This document shows positions 36,025-47,315 of a stretch of DNA of 64,000 nucleotides, piece after piece. The notes below the pieces were generated by a model that was not told where the DNA came from, searched no databases, and saw only the letters and a list, made by a program, of their open reading frames with translations. Within the stretch, counting starts at the first letter, position 1. Each line of letters opens with the position of its first letter. The position numbers and the translations under genes were made by a program. This stretch comes from Paramyrothecium sp. XJ0827 (Eukaryota > Ascomycota > Sordariomycetes > Hypocreales > Stachybotryaceae), in contig JAJFPB010000005.1 in NCBI GenBank assembly GCA_020881915.1, positions 62,001 to 126,000 of the forward strand, in the 5' to 3' direction.

Positions 36025-38975
36025 AAGACTAGTGCAGGATATAATATTAGTTAGAAATTAGTGGGGAAAGTAGTTTATACTATCTAGGGGCTTCCCCCCC
36101 CCCTATCTAATATATCTTACATTGCCTTCTATAACCCCGCTTGCCTTGATGTTAGGTAGCCGTTAGGATTATTGTATTAATGCGTGGATTGATCTAGAAC
36201 GAAGCTATTATGATGTTATTAATGTAGGGAAGTTAGGGAGGGGGTAGTCTAAGGTAGATGTAGTAGTAGATATTATTCTTTCTTTAGCTACTACTCTAAG
36301 TGCGGTGGGAGGGGTAATTTAATAGTTAGAAGTCTATTGCTAAATAATAACTCTTTAAGTGGCTTGTAGAGATAATAGTAGCTGAATTCCCCTAGTAAGA
36401 GTAGATAATTGGATTAATTAATGGTAAATTTAGATGGATGAAAAAGCTATAGATGGTATTTAAGGTAATAGAGATATCTAGGACTATGTATAACTAGGAG
36501 ATAGATAAGCTGAAGTTAATGGACTAGTAAGTTGTGCTTGTAGAGGCCTAGTATAGTAATACTGGGCAAGAATTAATAAGAAAGGAACTTATAGTTAATA
36601 GTAATAGCTTTAATAAGGATAAATAGGTAGAGATCTTCTTAAATAAAACCGGAAATGGCGAGATAATTATAGAAGTAACTAATAGGGCTGCTTTCTAATA
36701 TCTGAGGAATTAATAAAGTAAGGAAATAACTATTAGACTATTAGTAGATAAAGAAATAGTAGTAGATTTGGATAAGAAGCTTCTTCTGGGCAAGACTTAG
36801 CTAGAGATCCCAGATAAGTCTCTAGTAATTCTAGAGTTCTAGGAAATACTAAGAAATATAGTTTCAAGTCCTGGAATAGCTTTATTTATTAATTTAGATA
36901 ATTCTAGCTTATTGCTAGTTAAAAATAGGATTCCTATATGTAGTGGTAGAAGAAAGAGAGGAGGAAGGGCGGCTATAGTTAATAATATATAGCTGTTAAT
37001 AGTAAGTCTTAATAATTGGGGCTTATAGACCTATAACTATACTATTATATATAGGCTAAATAGTAAAGATGGCCTTAAAAAGGTAATAAAATCTGCTATT
37101 GCTCTAGAGCTATAAATAGGCCTTAATATAGTTCTGTGTTTCCTGGGATAGCTAGAGTAGAATTAAATAAGTATAGTAATATTTAATTCTTTTCCTAATA
37201 AATATATTTAAGTTTAGTAGCTAGAGAATAAATTTAGGTCTATTTCTTTAAATATCCTATAATATTATTTAATATAGGATTTTTGGTATTTTGAAGGTGG
37301 CCTGCTAGCCTATTGGCTATAATAGCTGCTTAGCTATAAAAATATTATAGTATTTTTAATACTACCTATATATACTAAATAATTACTATTTAAACTGTAT
37401 TTTCTCCCCCAAGACCTTATTTTATTACTCTAAATCTTTAGTATTATATTATTTAGCCTCTAGGGAGTTTTCTAATATTATATACTCCTAGTAATTATTT
37501 TATATCTATTACTAAACTAAGTTCTGTAACTTTATACCTAAGTACTGACTAATAATGTGATCTGCCCTTATATAGGCTTCTTATAATATCTGATGCTCCT
37601 AGTTAGGAAGAAAACTTATTTAAGACTTATAATAGCTATATGGCTCTATTCCTTTTATTATAATAAAGTTATATAGAGCCGTAACTATATATATAATTGT
37701 AATTTAATTTAGTAGGTTATACTTAGGTGCGCTGCAGTATATGATCTTCTACTTCTGCTTATATTTTCTAAATACCTACTTAATAATAGTTCTTATTATA
37801 GTATGCTATAAGTTATATAGTTCCTTTGCTATTTTTAGTCTCCCTTACTTATTATTCTAGTTATTAAGATAGTATTACTAATCTAGGTAGGGAATTAAGA
37901 TATCTCTTCTAGTACTAAAGCTAGTATTAGTAAGGTAAAACCTGCCTAAGGGTATTATAAACTCCCTTAATAATACCTACTGCATTAATATTAAGTTATA
38001 TATTAATCTCTTAGTGCTTGCTATTATATATAAGAATAATTCTTTAAATAATACTGCTATAAATATATTTTATAATACTATACCCTTCCTATTCTAATAT
38101 TTCTTTTATTTTTGTAGTGGAATGTATGCCGGGATATGTATGCTGTTAATAGTACCTAGGTAGCTACTAAACTATATGTATTTATAATCTAGTTTGATCT
38201 GTAGTAATAGATGTGATGGCTTTGGCTAATAAATGAATTTATTGTGTAGTACTAGTATTAGATTGATTATTTAATAAAAGATTGATAATATAGTTGATTA
38301 TATTATATGGAATTAATATGCTATATTTTACTATGGCTTATTATATATATATAACCATAGGAAAATAAGTAGCTTTAACTCCAGTAGGTAATGCCAGCTA
38401 TCCTATGCTTCTATATTAATTCTTAATTACTAATAGAGGTTATAAAATATATACTTTTCTATATAAAATAGGTCCTTGAATATTATTGCTAGAGTATTAA
38501 GTAGCTAATAATAATACTGCCTTGTAGTAGCTGGGCCTGTGGTTACTATTATATAATAACTGTTATGTATTGCCTTATGTTCCCTGCCCCGGGGCCGCCT
38601 TTAGTTAGCTAAATTAAAGGTCTAGATTATAGCTAACTTAATAATAGCTGTCTATAAGTTATTATTAATCTTGATATTATTAAATAGCTAATAGTATAGG
38701 TACTGTAGCTAATTAAATATACCTAAAGCTATTATTAGATACTTATAAATTCCACTTCTAACCGAAGATTCTGTTTTTATTGTACCTTTTAGGTCTATAG
38801 AAAAAATACTATAATCTTAAGGAATTCTGCCTTTACTATACTATTTATAGGCATTTAAGCGGCCCCTATTCAAAAGATATATCTTGGATAGGGGTTCTGG
38901 CACCCTGGCTGAGTTATGTATTAAAAACGCGGCTTAAAACGGAAAAGTCTGACTTTTTATGCAATTTCTAGCGTC

Positions 38976-39009
38976 GAGTTCCGTTCCGTCTGTCTTACCG
39001 ATCAGGCCC
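38976..39009 (-). repeat. Right terminal inverted repeat
   Basis: Reverse complement of the left repeat with one G/A difference. Confidence 0.95.
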
Positions 39010-39010
39010 C

Positions 39011-39020
39011 TAGTTGGCAT
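39011..39020 (-). pseudogene. Detached start codon of the TPR gene
   Basis: On the minus strand this reads ATGCCAACTA. It is the predicted first codons of the TPR gene, left on the far side of the transposon. Joined at the TA target it continues in frame into the TPR body at 35987. Confidence 0.65.
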
Positions 39021-39092
39021 TTCTTCATGAACCAGCAGCCCATGCCCCCTGATTCTGTGGGTAATTAGCTGAGGATCTATTACTATTTTCAG

Positions 39093-39398
39093 TTTGCCGG
39101 TTCACTCAATGTACTCGAGTATATCTCCCAGAACCCTGCCCAACTCCCTATTGCTTTCGCCATAAATCCAGGTTTGCTCCAGACAGAGGTATCTCTTCTC
39201 GGTTCTGTCTATTTTTACCTCGAGTATTTGCTGGTTCCTTTGTAGTTGGGTAATCACGCCGCATCAAGCTCCGGAATGGCCGAAGCGCTAATTGCCATTG
39301 AAGACGGCGTGGATGGAATCGTTGCTGTCATTGATCGCTCTTCTAGGACACACACATCGAGATTCATGACTTGGGAAAACAAAGAGATTCCTTGGTAG
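39093..39398 (+). pseudogene. C-terminal remnant of a short-chain dehydrogenase
   Basis: Two in-phase segments, 39093-39188 and 39246-39398, are separated by a normal 57-nt intron (GTATCT...TAG). They encode the last third of a fungal SDR: NVLEYISQNP, AFAINPGLLQTELGNHAA, a helix IEDGVDGIVAVIDRSSR and the typical end WENKEIPW followed by a stop. The Rossmann motif and the YxxxK catalytic residues are absent and not found upstream; only about 80 bp lie between this fragment and the transposon. It is a decayed remnant, not a functional gene. Confidence 0.75.
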
Positions 39399-39781
39399 AA
39401 TCAGAATTCGCGTCTTCGGGTACTGCTCGCCCTTCTAGATAATGAAGGCCATCGAGGCCGAGCTAGAAGCGGTCAACAGACGCTTCTGGAGCATTAGGAA
39501 TAAAATTGAGCTTCCAAATATTTTACTGTCCGAATGGCAGCTGGCACGGACGGATGTATGCCTTGGTATTAAGAGACTTACTACTAATACGAACAAATAC
39601 CTCTCCATTACGCAGTATCACGAGGCCATTACGAGGCTGTTAAAATCTTTATGTAGAAGGATTTTATAACAGAGGCTCATAGCAGTGTATATTTCGCATA
39701 AAACAACAAAGACGTTTTTTTGTGAGCTCATAATGTCGAGAACAACTCGTCCGGTCGGTGTCGGATTTGATACTCCGCCCG
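39399..39781. other. Intergenic
   Basis: An open frame at 39442-39669 (helical, Glu/Lys-rich) has no recognisable family and no splice continuation. I do not call it a gene. Confidence 0.5.
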
Positions 39782-40900
39782 TCAAAGCAGGCGTAGACGA
39801 CCGTTGTCATTAGAAATTCTTTCGTCTAAGACAATGGTGCTGCGCACCCAATCTCCACCATCGCGCAGCTCAGCCTCGAGCCGCGAGCCGCCGTCCACCA
39901 AACGTACATCGCGTGCGGATGCTCCGAACCCCCCTCTTGAGCCGCCAACAGTGCCAGGAATGCGTAAGTTCTGGCCCGGGTAGATCATGTCGGGGTTGGC
40001 AATGTCATTATGGTTTGCAATATCCTGAAACGACGTGTGGCTATAGCGGACAGCAATATCACGCAGCGTGTCACCCTGCTGAACTGTGTAGCTGGACTCG
40101 CTGCCGCCACCACCGGAAGCCCATCGGAATATCCCATGGTCGTTAGAAAGGCACTGCCCCAGGCTGATGGTGCTGGAGCGAAAGTCGCCACTCTGCGTGC
40201 GACATTCTGCGCGCAGCTCATAATCATTGCCGCGACCGTCGAGGTATATGTCCCGTGAGGTGGCTGAGAAGCCACCGGGATAGTGGCCACCGCGCTTGGA
40301 TTCGTGGCGTCGAGATTGACTCCTGCTCCGGCTCCGGCTCCCGCTGTGGTGGCGGCGGTGACGGTGGCGGCTGGATGACCGGGAGCGGCTTCGACGGCGG
40401 GACTCCTCCTCACGTCGCCTCTCATCCTCTCTTCGACGCTCTTCCTCGCGCTTCTCTTGTTCTTTCTTCTCTTTACGATCGTCGCGCCAGTCCTCAACCG
40501 TGTCCTGGCCCTTGTGACCGACAAAAGCTCCAATAAGACCACCGACGACGGTGGCAGTCTTGCTCCCCCCGATTTTGTTGCCTCCAAAGGCACCAGCAGC
40601 GCCGCCAGCCAGCGCTCCCGTCAAGCCTCGCTCACCATCCTCGCCCTCTGGGCCTCCGGGGCCAGCCTGGCTGTGGAATTGGGCACCATAGTCTTGTGAG
40701 CGGGCCGGGTCGTAGTAAGATGATGCCTCCCCGGTGTGGTGGCCTTGCTGGCCATAATTACCCGGACCGTATCCGCTATGCTGGCCATAACCTCTTTGGC
40801 CACCCGGACCGCCATGCTGGTTGTAGCCTCCCTGTTGGCTGTAACTGGCCTGGCCTCCTTGGCTGTAACCGCTTTGGTTGTTGCCGTAATATTCGCTCAT
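39782..40900 (-). CDS. CVNH-LysM protein (LysM inserted in a cyanovirin-N homology fold)
   Basis: Intronless, 372 residues, ATG at 40900. The N-terminal 90 residues are Gln/Gly/Tyr-rich. A glycine-rich hydrophobic stretch follows (GALAGGAAGAFGGNKIGG; GLIGAFVGHKGQD), then a charged Glu/Arg-rich region and an RS-rich segment (residues about 140-205). The C-terminal half is a cyanovirin-N homology domain whose two sequence repeats (FSATSRDIYLDG...; FGASARDVRLVDGG...) are separated by a LysM module (YTVQQGDTLRDIAVRY...NPDMIYPGQNLRIP). This type III CVNH-LysM layout is known from Magnaporthe and other ascomycetes. CVNH binds high-mannose glycans and LysM binds N-acetylglucosamine polymers. No signal peptide is visible, so an intracellular or unconventional location is likely. 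Confidence 0.92.
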   Translation of the reverse strand: MSEYYGNNQSGYSQGGQASYSQQGGYNQHGGPGGQRGYGQHSGYGPGNYGQQGHHTGEASSYYDPARSQDYGAQFHSQAGPGGPEGEDGERGLTGALAGGAAGAFGGNKIGGSKTATVVGGLIGAFVGHKGQDTVEDWRDDRKEKKEQEKREEERRREDERRREEESRRRSRSRSSSRHRHRRHHSGSRSRSRSQSRRHESKRGGHYPGGFSATSRDIYLDGRGNDYELRAECRTQSGDFRSSTISLGQCLSNDHGIFRWASGGGGSESSYTVQQGDTLRDIAVRYSHTSFQDIANHNDIANPDMIYPGQNLRIPGTVGGSRGGFGASARDVRLVDGGSRLEAELRDGGDWVRSTIVLDERISNDNGRLRLL

Positions 40901-43094
40901 GATGATAAGTAATGTGAACGCGAAGATATTCTTGTGAGGTGATTGAACAGGGGAACCCTCTCAAATCTGCCCCAGAAGCGACTCCTTAAAAATGATCTCT
41001 ACCTCATCGCCGACAAGCGGTGGGTAATAGCACGATGGACCCAAGCCATTGTCCACACCGCATACATACGTGTCCCTGCGGTGGGGCAATGGCCCCATGG
41101 CCAACGACAGCGATGGTGCCAATCCAACCGGGAAGACCGAGCTTGCACCGCCGCTTTCTTGGCGAGGGGCCTTCGGCACGGACAGGCAAATCTACTACGC
41201 GCTCTCAGGGTCCTGGTGAAATGGAAACCTGAATCATGGGCTGTAGGGTTCACGTTATTTCCATGGTGCCGGCATGAGTGGATCCTAGGGGTATCGTGAA
41301 TGCCAGTAGCGTGTGTGCAGCCCCCTTGCGTCAAACAACCGTCGCACCAATTGTGTGTTTCTCAGCTTCCGAGGCTGTGTCCTCGCTCAGTCTCCGAGAC
41401 TCACGACCCACTAGTGTCCCGCCTCGAGACTCTGAATCGCATACGAGGACCCAAGCAGCATGGACTGTACTCTAACCAGTATAGGAAAATCCCCCTGCAA
41501 TGATGTTGGCTGGCTTGGGCTCGTACTCTAGGATTTTAGTTCTGGCAAACTTCCACCTTTAGGACTGAACACACATACCGTTTTGTTCTCAGTGAGATGT
41601 TTGAATAAAAGAAAATACATTTTAGTTTTGAGTGGTACGTGGGGCTTATCACCGAGGAGCGTTACAGGTTCGCAAAAACGCGGCTTGGCACTGTATTGTA
41701 CACCTACCCTGGACAGTCTCTTACGCCATTGAATCAATTTCCCGACAATGTTGAACCTCTGTGTACCTGAGTTGGCTATCCAGAACAAGTCACGCCACGC
41801 CTACTTAAGCATCATACCAGTGTCATGGGGGAAGCAACGACATGTCCTGTGGGTGAAAGAATCGTTGCCGTACTGTCGACTTTGCCAAATGTTGACATTG
41901 CCAGTGTGAAGTGATTGAAGAGTGTCCGGCTTGTGGGCAACGAGATAATGCAGAAAAAAGTTACTGCAGTGAAGAGAAGAGTGCAGAAGCCGTGGGAAGC
42001 TAACTTTGTTGCTCTGGCAAATTGACTGGACAACCCTGTTGATAAGAGGTGAAGTGTGTTGGCTTGGCACATACATTTGGACCAACTAAATGATCACATC
42101 CTGCATTGTTGTAAGGATCCAATTGCTTCGTCACACGCCCTACAGCATGGTCTCAGCCCTCTCGTCGCATCTTACTTGCAATGCATGTCACTATTGGTTC
42201 TTCCCCCTACCTTAAGAACGGTTGGTGGCTATACTAAGCATACGGACGTTCCATATCAACGCGGTAATAGCGCGCACAGTAAAGCGCGCACAGTAACTCG
42301 GCCTGCAGGTGTAGCTAATGTCGCCTGTTGGTTGTTTCTAATGGCGGTGGGTGGCCATGCTGGGAATACAGGCCTTCGAAATTAATGCGGTAATAACGCG
42401 TGCAGTAACTCTGCCTACAACTGCAACCAGTTTTACTTATTTGGTCAGCTGCTACCATCTGCTCCTATCTCAGTCAACTGTTCTCCCACTTGTTGAATCC
42501 TTTCAGCCTTAAGCGACCAGGAAGAAATCCAGGTCTAACCCTAGTGATGCAAATCAGGCCTTGACAAATCCAGTCTCATCACCGCGCTAGATAGTGTGGA
42601 CGCCGGCTCTGATCACACTGCCTGCCAGTCTCCCAGATACCGTGCAGTATCGCTTGGCGCCAAGTTCGCACTTTCAGTCATCCAATTGGTATCTTGAGGC
42701 AATCGCGGTAAACAGACAAAAAAGGAGCGGGGGATCCAGCACAAGTGGTATCCTAATTGATGGGTTACGTAGTTTTTTCTTCTCTTTCGGACGAGACGGC
42801 ACAGCCAACAGCCTGAGAGATTTTGTCTGGTTCCGTCCTGCATGGGTAGGTCACATCCGTTGGTCAACTCACTGTGGGGTCTGAAGCTCGGATCGTGCAA
42901 TTCTGACAAGCAGGGATGAAGTTGACGGCATCATTGGCCGTGGACTGAGTTTTGCTGGTCTTTCCCGTGGCCGAGCCGTTCTCCGCGTTGGCCGCATCCC
43001 CTGCTCCTACAAAAGAAAGTGTCACTGCCCATCCACCTTTCTTTGGATCACCTCAACCTCTCACCTCATACATGTCCTGAGTAAATCTTCCATC
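40901..43094. other. Intergenic 2.2 kb
   Basis: No supported gene; several short frames on both strands near 40950-41330 and 41530-42400 overlap each other and lack motifs. A small GC-rich repeat lies at 42261-42415. The last 100 bp resemble a promoter with a short 5' leader before the DUF829 gene. Confidence 0.55.
42261..42415 (+). repeat. Dispersed GC-rich short repeat
   Basis: GCGGTAATAGCGCGCACAGT at 42261 recurs as GCGGTAATAACGCGTGCAGT at 42387, each followed by AACTC-GCC. The first copy also has its GCGCGCACAGTAA core doubled. Origin unknown; it could be a decayed short element. Confidence 0.7.
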
Positions 43095-43970
43095 ATGTCA
43101 TCTACCAAGCCAACCAAGTCAGCAGCTGGGCCCTTAGCCTTCATGGTCAAGCTTTCACCATGGGTTTCGATCCACCGACCAGCAGGGCAAATGGAAGAAG
43201 GGATAAGTCATTCCCCAAAACTCATCATCCTTTTTCCATGGATGGGCGCTGTGCCTTCCCACATTGCCAAATACGTCCGTACATACGAAGCACAGTATCC
43301 TAAAACGCAAATTTTAGTCATACGCAATTCACTAAAGCATCTTCTTTGGAGGCCTACCAAGTGAGCCTGACACCTGCAACAGCGTCCCTCCATTACTTAC
43401 TACTCACGCTTCTGCAGCCCTTCTCCCGACGTACTACCGGCGATTCCTGTGGTTCGCGATGCTGTCAATCCAAGCGATACCCATCCCCAGATCATGGTGC
43501 ATGCTTGGTCCAATGGCGGCTCCGCCATGCTCAGCCATCTTCGCGGCGCCTACGGTGACGACTTTCCGCCCCATGTTACCATCTACGATTCAGGGCCGGG
43601 TCTCTACAACTTCTCTCGTTGTGTTGGCGCCGTCACGGCCGGCATGCCATTCTGGATGTCACTGATTGCATACCCGTTCGTTGCGTTCTTGACCGGCTTA
43701 TACTGGGTCTGGTATTTCCAACGTACGGACGGATTCGAGCGCTTTTACGTCTCACACAATTACATAAAGGGAGAGGTCCACCGTACGTACATCTACAGCG
43801 AGTCTGATAAGTTCATCAATTACGAGGATGTGGATAAGCATGCAAACCATGCTCAGGGACGAGGGTACAAGGTTCGACGTGAAAAGTTTGTCGGTACGAA
43901 GCATGTCTCACATATCAGAGGTGACGAGGAGAGATATTGGAAGGTAGTCCGAGAGTCATGGGAGGCATAG
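43095..43970 (+). CDS. PaxU-like DUF829/TMEM53 alpha-beta hydrolase, paralogue 1
   Basis: 272 residues from two exons (43095-43360, 43418-43970). An N-terminal strand motif LIILFPWMGAVPSHIAKYVRTY leads to LLWRPTN, then HAWSNGGSAMLSHL with the putative nucleophile Ser. DSGPGLYN follows, a hydrophobic segment around FWMSLIAYPFVAFLTGLYW, YIYSESDKFI, and KHVSHIRGDEERYW with the putative His. This is the DUF829 (PaxU/TMEM53) family; PaxU belongs to the paxilline cluster but its catalysis is unproven. It is convergent with the MFS transporter downstream. The second paralogue lies 3.3 kb away on the same strand. Confidence 0.88.
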
Positions 43971-44532
43971 GACAAATAACCCACGGGCAAACCGTGAGTC
44001 GTTGCCATCAAGTCATATAGACTACTTCAGCCCCGATGCTTGGATTTTGATTATACATCAACGGAAACACAATAACTCAGTTACACCTTGCTGCGTAATG
44101 GAGCAGAAAGTGTGAGGCATCGTTGCTAAGGCGACTTGCTAATCCGGGTTCATTTTTTCTCAGCCTATCGAACTATCTCAATGTTATGACCAGCTTGACA
44201 ATCACTAATTTGTACTTGCGAGGAGCATGTTGCCCAAGTTTTCCGAGTCTATCTGAGCATCTCGAGTCCCTCTATAATAGTAATTTTTACTCTTGCTTCT
44301 GTGCTTTTCATCGTGGAATCCAGGTACATAGTGGCCCTAGCACAGTTGATAGCTCCATCACTACTACAACTAGAACCCTGCACATGGCCTTCGGTCCTGT
44401 ACAGTACTCCAAGGGTATTGCTGATTTGCAGCCTTCAGGAAGGAAGAGAGTTACGGACCCTGAAATGGGGCGGTCATTTTTATTATTGTGATTAAATTTG
44501 AATCGCATTGACGTCTCTGCGGAAAATCAATC
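43971..44532. other. Convergent 3' intergenic
   Basis: Between the stops of the first DUF829 gene (+) and the MFS transporter (-). No gene recognised. Confidence 0.55.
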
Positions 44533-46513
44533 TTAGCCTAGCATCACCTGCTTCCTCTTCCACAAGAGCGCCGCAACGAACAGTTGCGCACCGGAAATGC
44601 CGCATAGCACCAACATCTGACGGCTATATCCATCGGCAAGGATGATTCGGATCTGGTCTTGCATCACGGCTGTCATGTTGGCATTACCACCGTACATCTG
44701 GTCTTCCAGAGTTGGCACGCCGAGGCCGTTGAAGCGGGGCATGGTGTAGTCGTTGAAGACAGAGGTAACGATTGCGAGGCCAAAGGCGCTTCCCATGTAC
44801 CGGAACTGGTTCGCCGACCCTAGTCCAACAGCTTCGGCGAGGGTCAGTTCCATTACCTAATGGTCCGCTTCCTGTGAGAGCTCAAGTAACGTACCTTTGT
44901 CTTTGAATTGGACCACAAACGGAACCATGACGTAGAAAACCTGATAGGATATGCCGCATCCTAGACCACAAATAACTTCGTAGGCGTATGTCTCTTGAGG
45001 TAGCTCGACGTCATCCCCGAGAGTGCTAAGTAGAGCGTATCCTACTGTCTGAAGTATGGCGCCAAGGATAATAAAGTAAACGCCGGGCAGCTTTAGACGG
45101 TTGGCAATGGCTGTACTGAGGATCATTCCAAATGGGAATGCGCCACCATACGGTACCAAGCGAACGCCCGCGTCAAGATCCGATAAGCCATTGACAAGCT
45201 GGAAGCGCTGAGGCAGTTGGAAGCTAGTGACCGCCATAGGAACACCGACAAACAGGAATCCAAGCATGATTCCAACCACAACTCGGTCGGTCCAGAATCG
45301 CCAAGGCATGATGGGCTCGCGAACGCCATTCAAATTGGTCACGCGCCGTTCCCATAACAGCAGAAGACACCACGCCACGGCGGACACGGAGATGAGCGAG
45401 ATGAAGTAGGTAGAGCGCCAGCCAAATGTTGCGCCTGCCTCCTGAAAAGCTGCAGTGAAGCACACGGCAGCAATCATCAGTAGGGCACAGCCCGGGAAGT
45501 CTATCCGTTTTATTAACGAAGACATGTTAGAGGCCTTGGGCTTATTGTGGTAAGGGAAGCCGTTGGGCATGCCGCACACGGCGAGGATAACGCCTGCGGC
45601 GCCAAGCGGCACGCTGTATAGCAGTAAGCATGGTCATTTTTGAGATCCGAGTCAAAGACGTAAACGTACTTGAGGAGGAAGATCCACCGCCATGTTGTAT
45701 TGTCACTGATGACGCCGCCGAGAATCGGACCAGATACCATGGCGAGCACAATAGCGACACCCGTGCGGGCGACCATCTGAGGCAGCTTTGGCGGCGGAAC
45801 AAGTTCAACAAGGATTATAGCGCTGAGAGCCCAGCAGCCGCCCCCTGCTACGCCCTGGAGACCGCGAAGAACGATGCTTCAAACGTCAGTATCCCAATCC
45901 CAGATAGAAGTGGGCTTAGTACGTGAAGCTCACAGCTGTTTCATCGTCTGCGCTGCCGCGCAACCTCCGGAAAAGAGAGTGAAGCCGATAATCGAGATGA
46001 CGTAGACCAACTTTCGGCCAAATACATCGCTCAGCTTCGAGAAAATGACAATCACTGCCACGTAGCCGAGCTGGTAGCTAGAGAGCACCCAGCATGACGT
46101 CTCAAAGCCGCCGAGGTCATCTGCAATGGCAACGAGGGCAGTGACGGCGATGAATGTCTCGACGGTCGCGAGGAAGAAAATGAGGGCGATTCTGCAGCAA
46201 TCCTACAGTCAGCAAATTAACGCGATTGATCCTCTTCCCCCTATTGTTGGTGCTTAAACGCTACGTCTCGTCGACGGTACGATAACAAACAGAAAATGTG
46301 TCATAAGAGGGTAACGTACGTTGCGACTGTAAGCCAGAATCGGACACCTTGGAGGTATTCGATTGGGTCGACTTCCTCATCTGTAGTAGGCGATTCAATA
46401 GAGTTGATGCCACCCTCCTTGGCCCTCTTTGCGTCTGATGTCGTTGGGTGGCGGTGGAAAAGCTCCACATCCATAGATGAGCTTTTGTCGTTTGTGCTTG
46501 GAGTCTTTGACAT
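44533..46513 (-). CDS. MFS transporter (14-TM, DHA2-like)
   Basis: Start ATG at 46513 (MSKTPSTNDKSSSMDVELFHRH), a soluble N-terminus, then TM1 split by an intron at about 46320-46194. Further introns near 45930, 45660-45610 and 44895-44833 fall in phase. Motifs: TSCWVLSSYQLGYVAVIVIFSK, RGLQGVAGGGCWALS, NTTWRWIFLLNVPLGAAG, QLPQRFQLVNGLSDLDAGVR and AVGLGSANQFRYMGSAFGLA. Its layout matches the transporter of the polyketide cluster. It shares a divergent upstream region with the second DUF829 gene and is convergent with the first, so the three may form one small functional unit. Confidence 0.88.
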
Positions 46514-47315
46514 TGTCGCCGTGTGATCTTAGAATGGCGACGGGTGGTTATTGGCCGTTGGGCTCTCTTGTTTTCCCTTCTTGTTAGCCCGTCTCGTCTC
46601 CGATTCTGTTCCGGTCAGGTAATGCTTGTGGACAAACAATGAAATAAGAAGACGGGAAAAAAATTGAATGCAAGCGTCGTGCTCGAGGTTTCGTGAGGTC
46701 GTTTCGCGACTTTCTTGGCTGCTTCGTCGACAAAGAAATTAGAAAGAGGTGTTCGTTATTGCTGGGCAGCCGGTTTTGTCCCAATTTTATTGGTTTGCTT
46801 TACACAGCCAAAGAAGACCACGCCCCAGCAGAGCGCGGCATGCATCTGCCAATTGCCAGGCCAAGTTTCCTTTGGGACAAGTTGGTATCAACCCTGGCAA
46901 CTCTATACTTGCTCTGTGATAATACGCGCGCACGTATTTGGGGTGTATCCTGGCTCTCCACTTGGCATCTATCCAATCAAACCTCCAATGCATCTCAATC
47001 TCACCCACACGCTGACGGCAACTAATACTCTTCCAGTAAATCAAAAGTTCGCCCGCGCATTTACCTTGGTGCTGACCCTCGTGGACCGGCCAGCTCCGTC
47101 ATTCTGTATTCCTTCCCTTTTCATTGCATGGCAGCAACTTGCGTACACCACTCGATCCGTTTTCTCCTTACAACCTTTTCTTTTCTGGGCCAGATAATTG
47201 ACTATTCCAACATAACCTAGGCACATTCAAGCCTTGTTTTTATCAATATTTGAGGCTGCCAATCAGGCGCAAGCGTATCCCTGCGACTTGGGGATCACCA
47301 CTGTCAGACAGCATC
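46514..47315. promoter_or_regulatory. Divergent promoter, MFS (-) / DUF829 paralogue 2 (+)
   Basis: 0.8 kb of non-coding sequence between two divergent starts. It has a pyrimidine-rich stretch around 47160-47245. The overlapping short open frames on both strands have no motifs. Confidence 0.55.

Larger units (their letters stand above)
35990..39010. mobile_element. RIP-degraded DNA transposon with terminal inverted repeats
   Basis: A 3.0-kb element bounded by 34-bp terminal inverted repeats (35991-36024 and 38976-39009) with a single mismatch, starting GGGCCTGATCGGTA. It is flanked by TA on both sides (35988-35989, 39011-39012), which fits a 2-bp TA target-site duplication. The interior is extremely AT-rich, dominated by TpA and almost free of CpA. 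The 60 bases from 36421, for example, contain no CpA and ten TpA. No open frame longer than about 60 codons survives from about 36060 to 39010. The TA target site suggests Tc1/mariner-like insertion, but no transposase is readable, so the superfamily is uncertain. The element lies inside the 5' end of the TPR gene. Confidence 0.88.

Noticed and set aside
39442..39669. 75-codon plus-strand frame after the SDR remnant
   Set aside because: No motif, no splice continuation, no upstream promoter context; too short to support.
44833..44900. Frameshift in the second MFS transporter near its C-terminus
   Set aside because: Using the acceptor after CCGAAG restores the expected KDKAVGLGSANQFR in frame.
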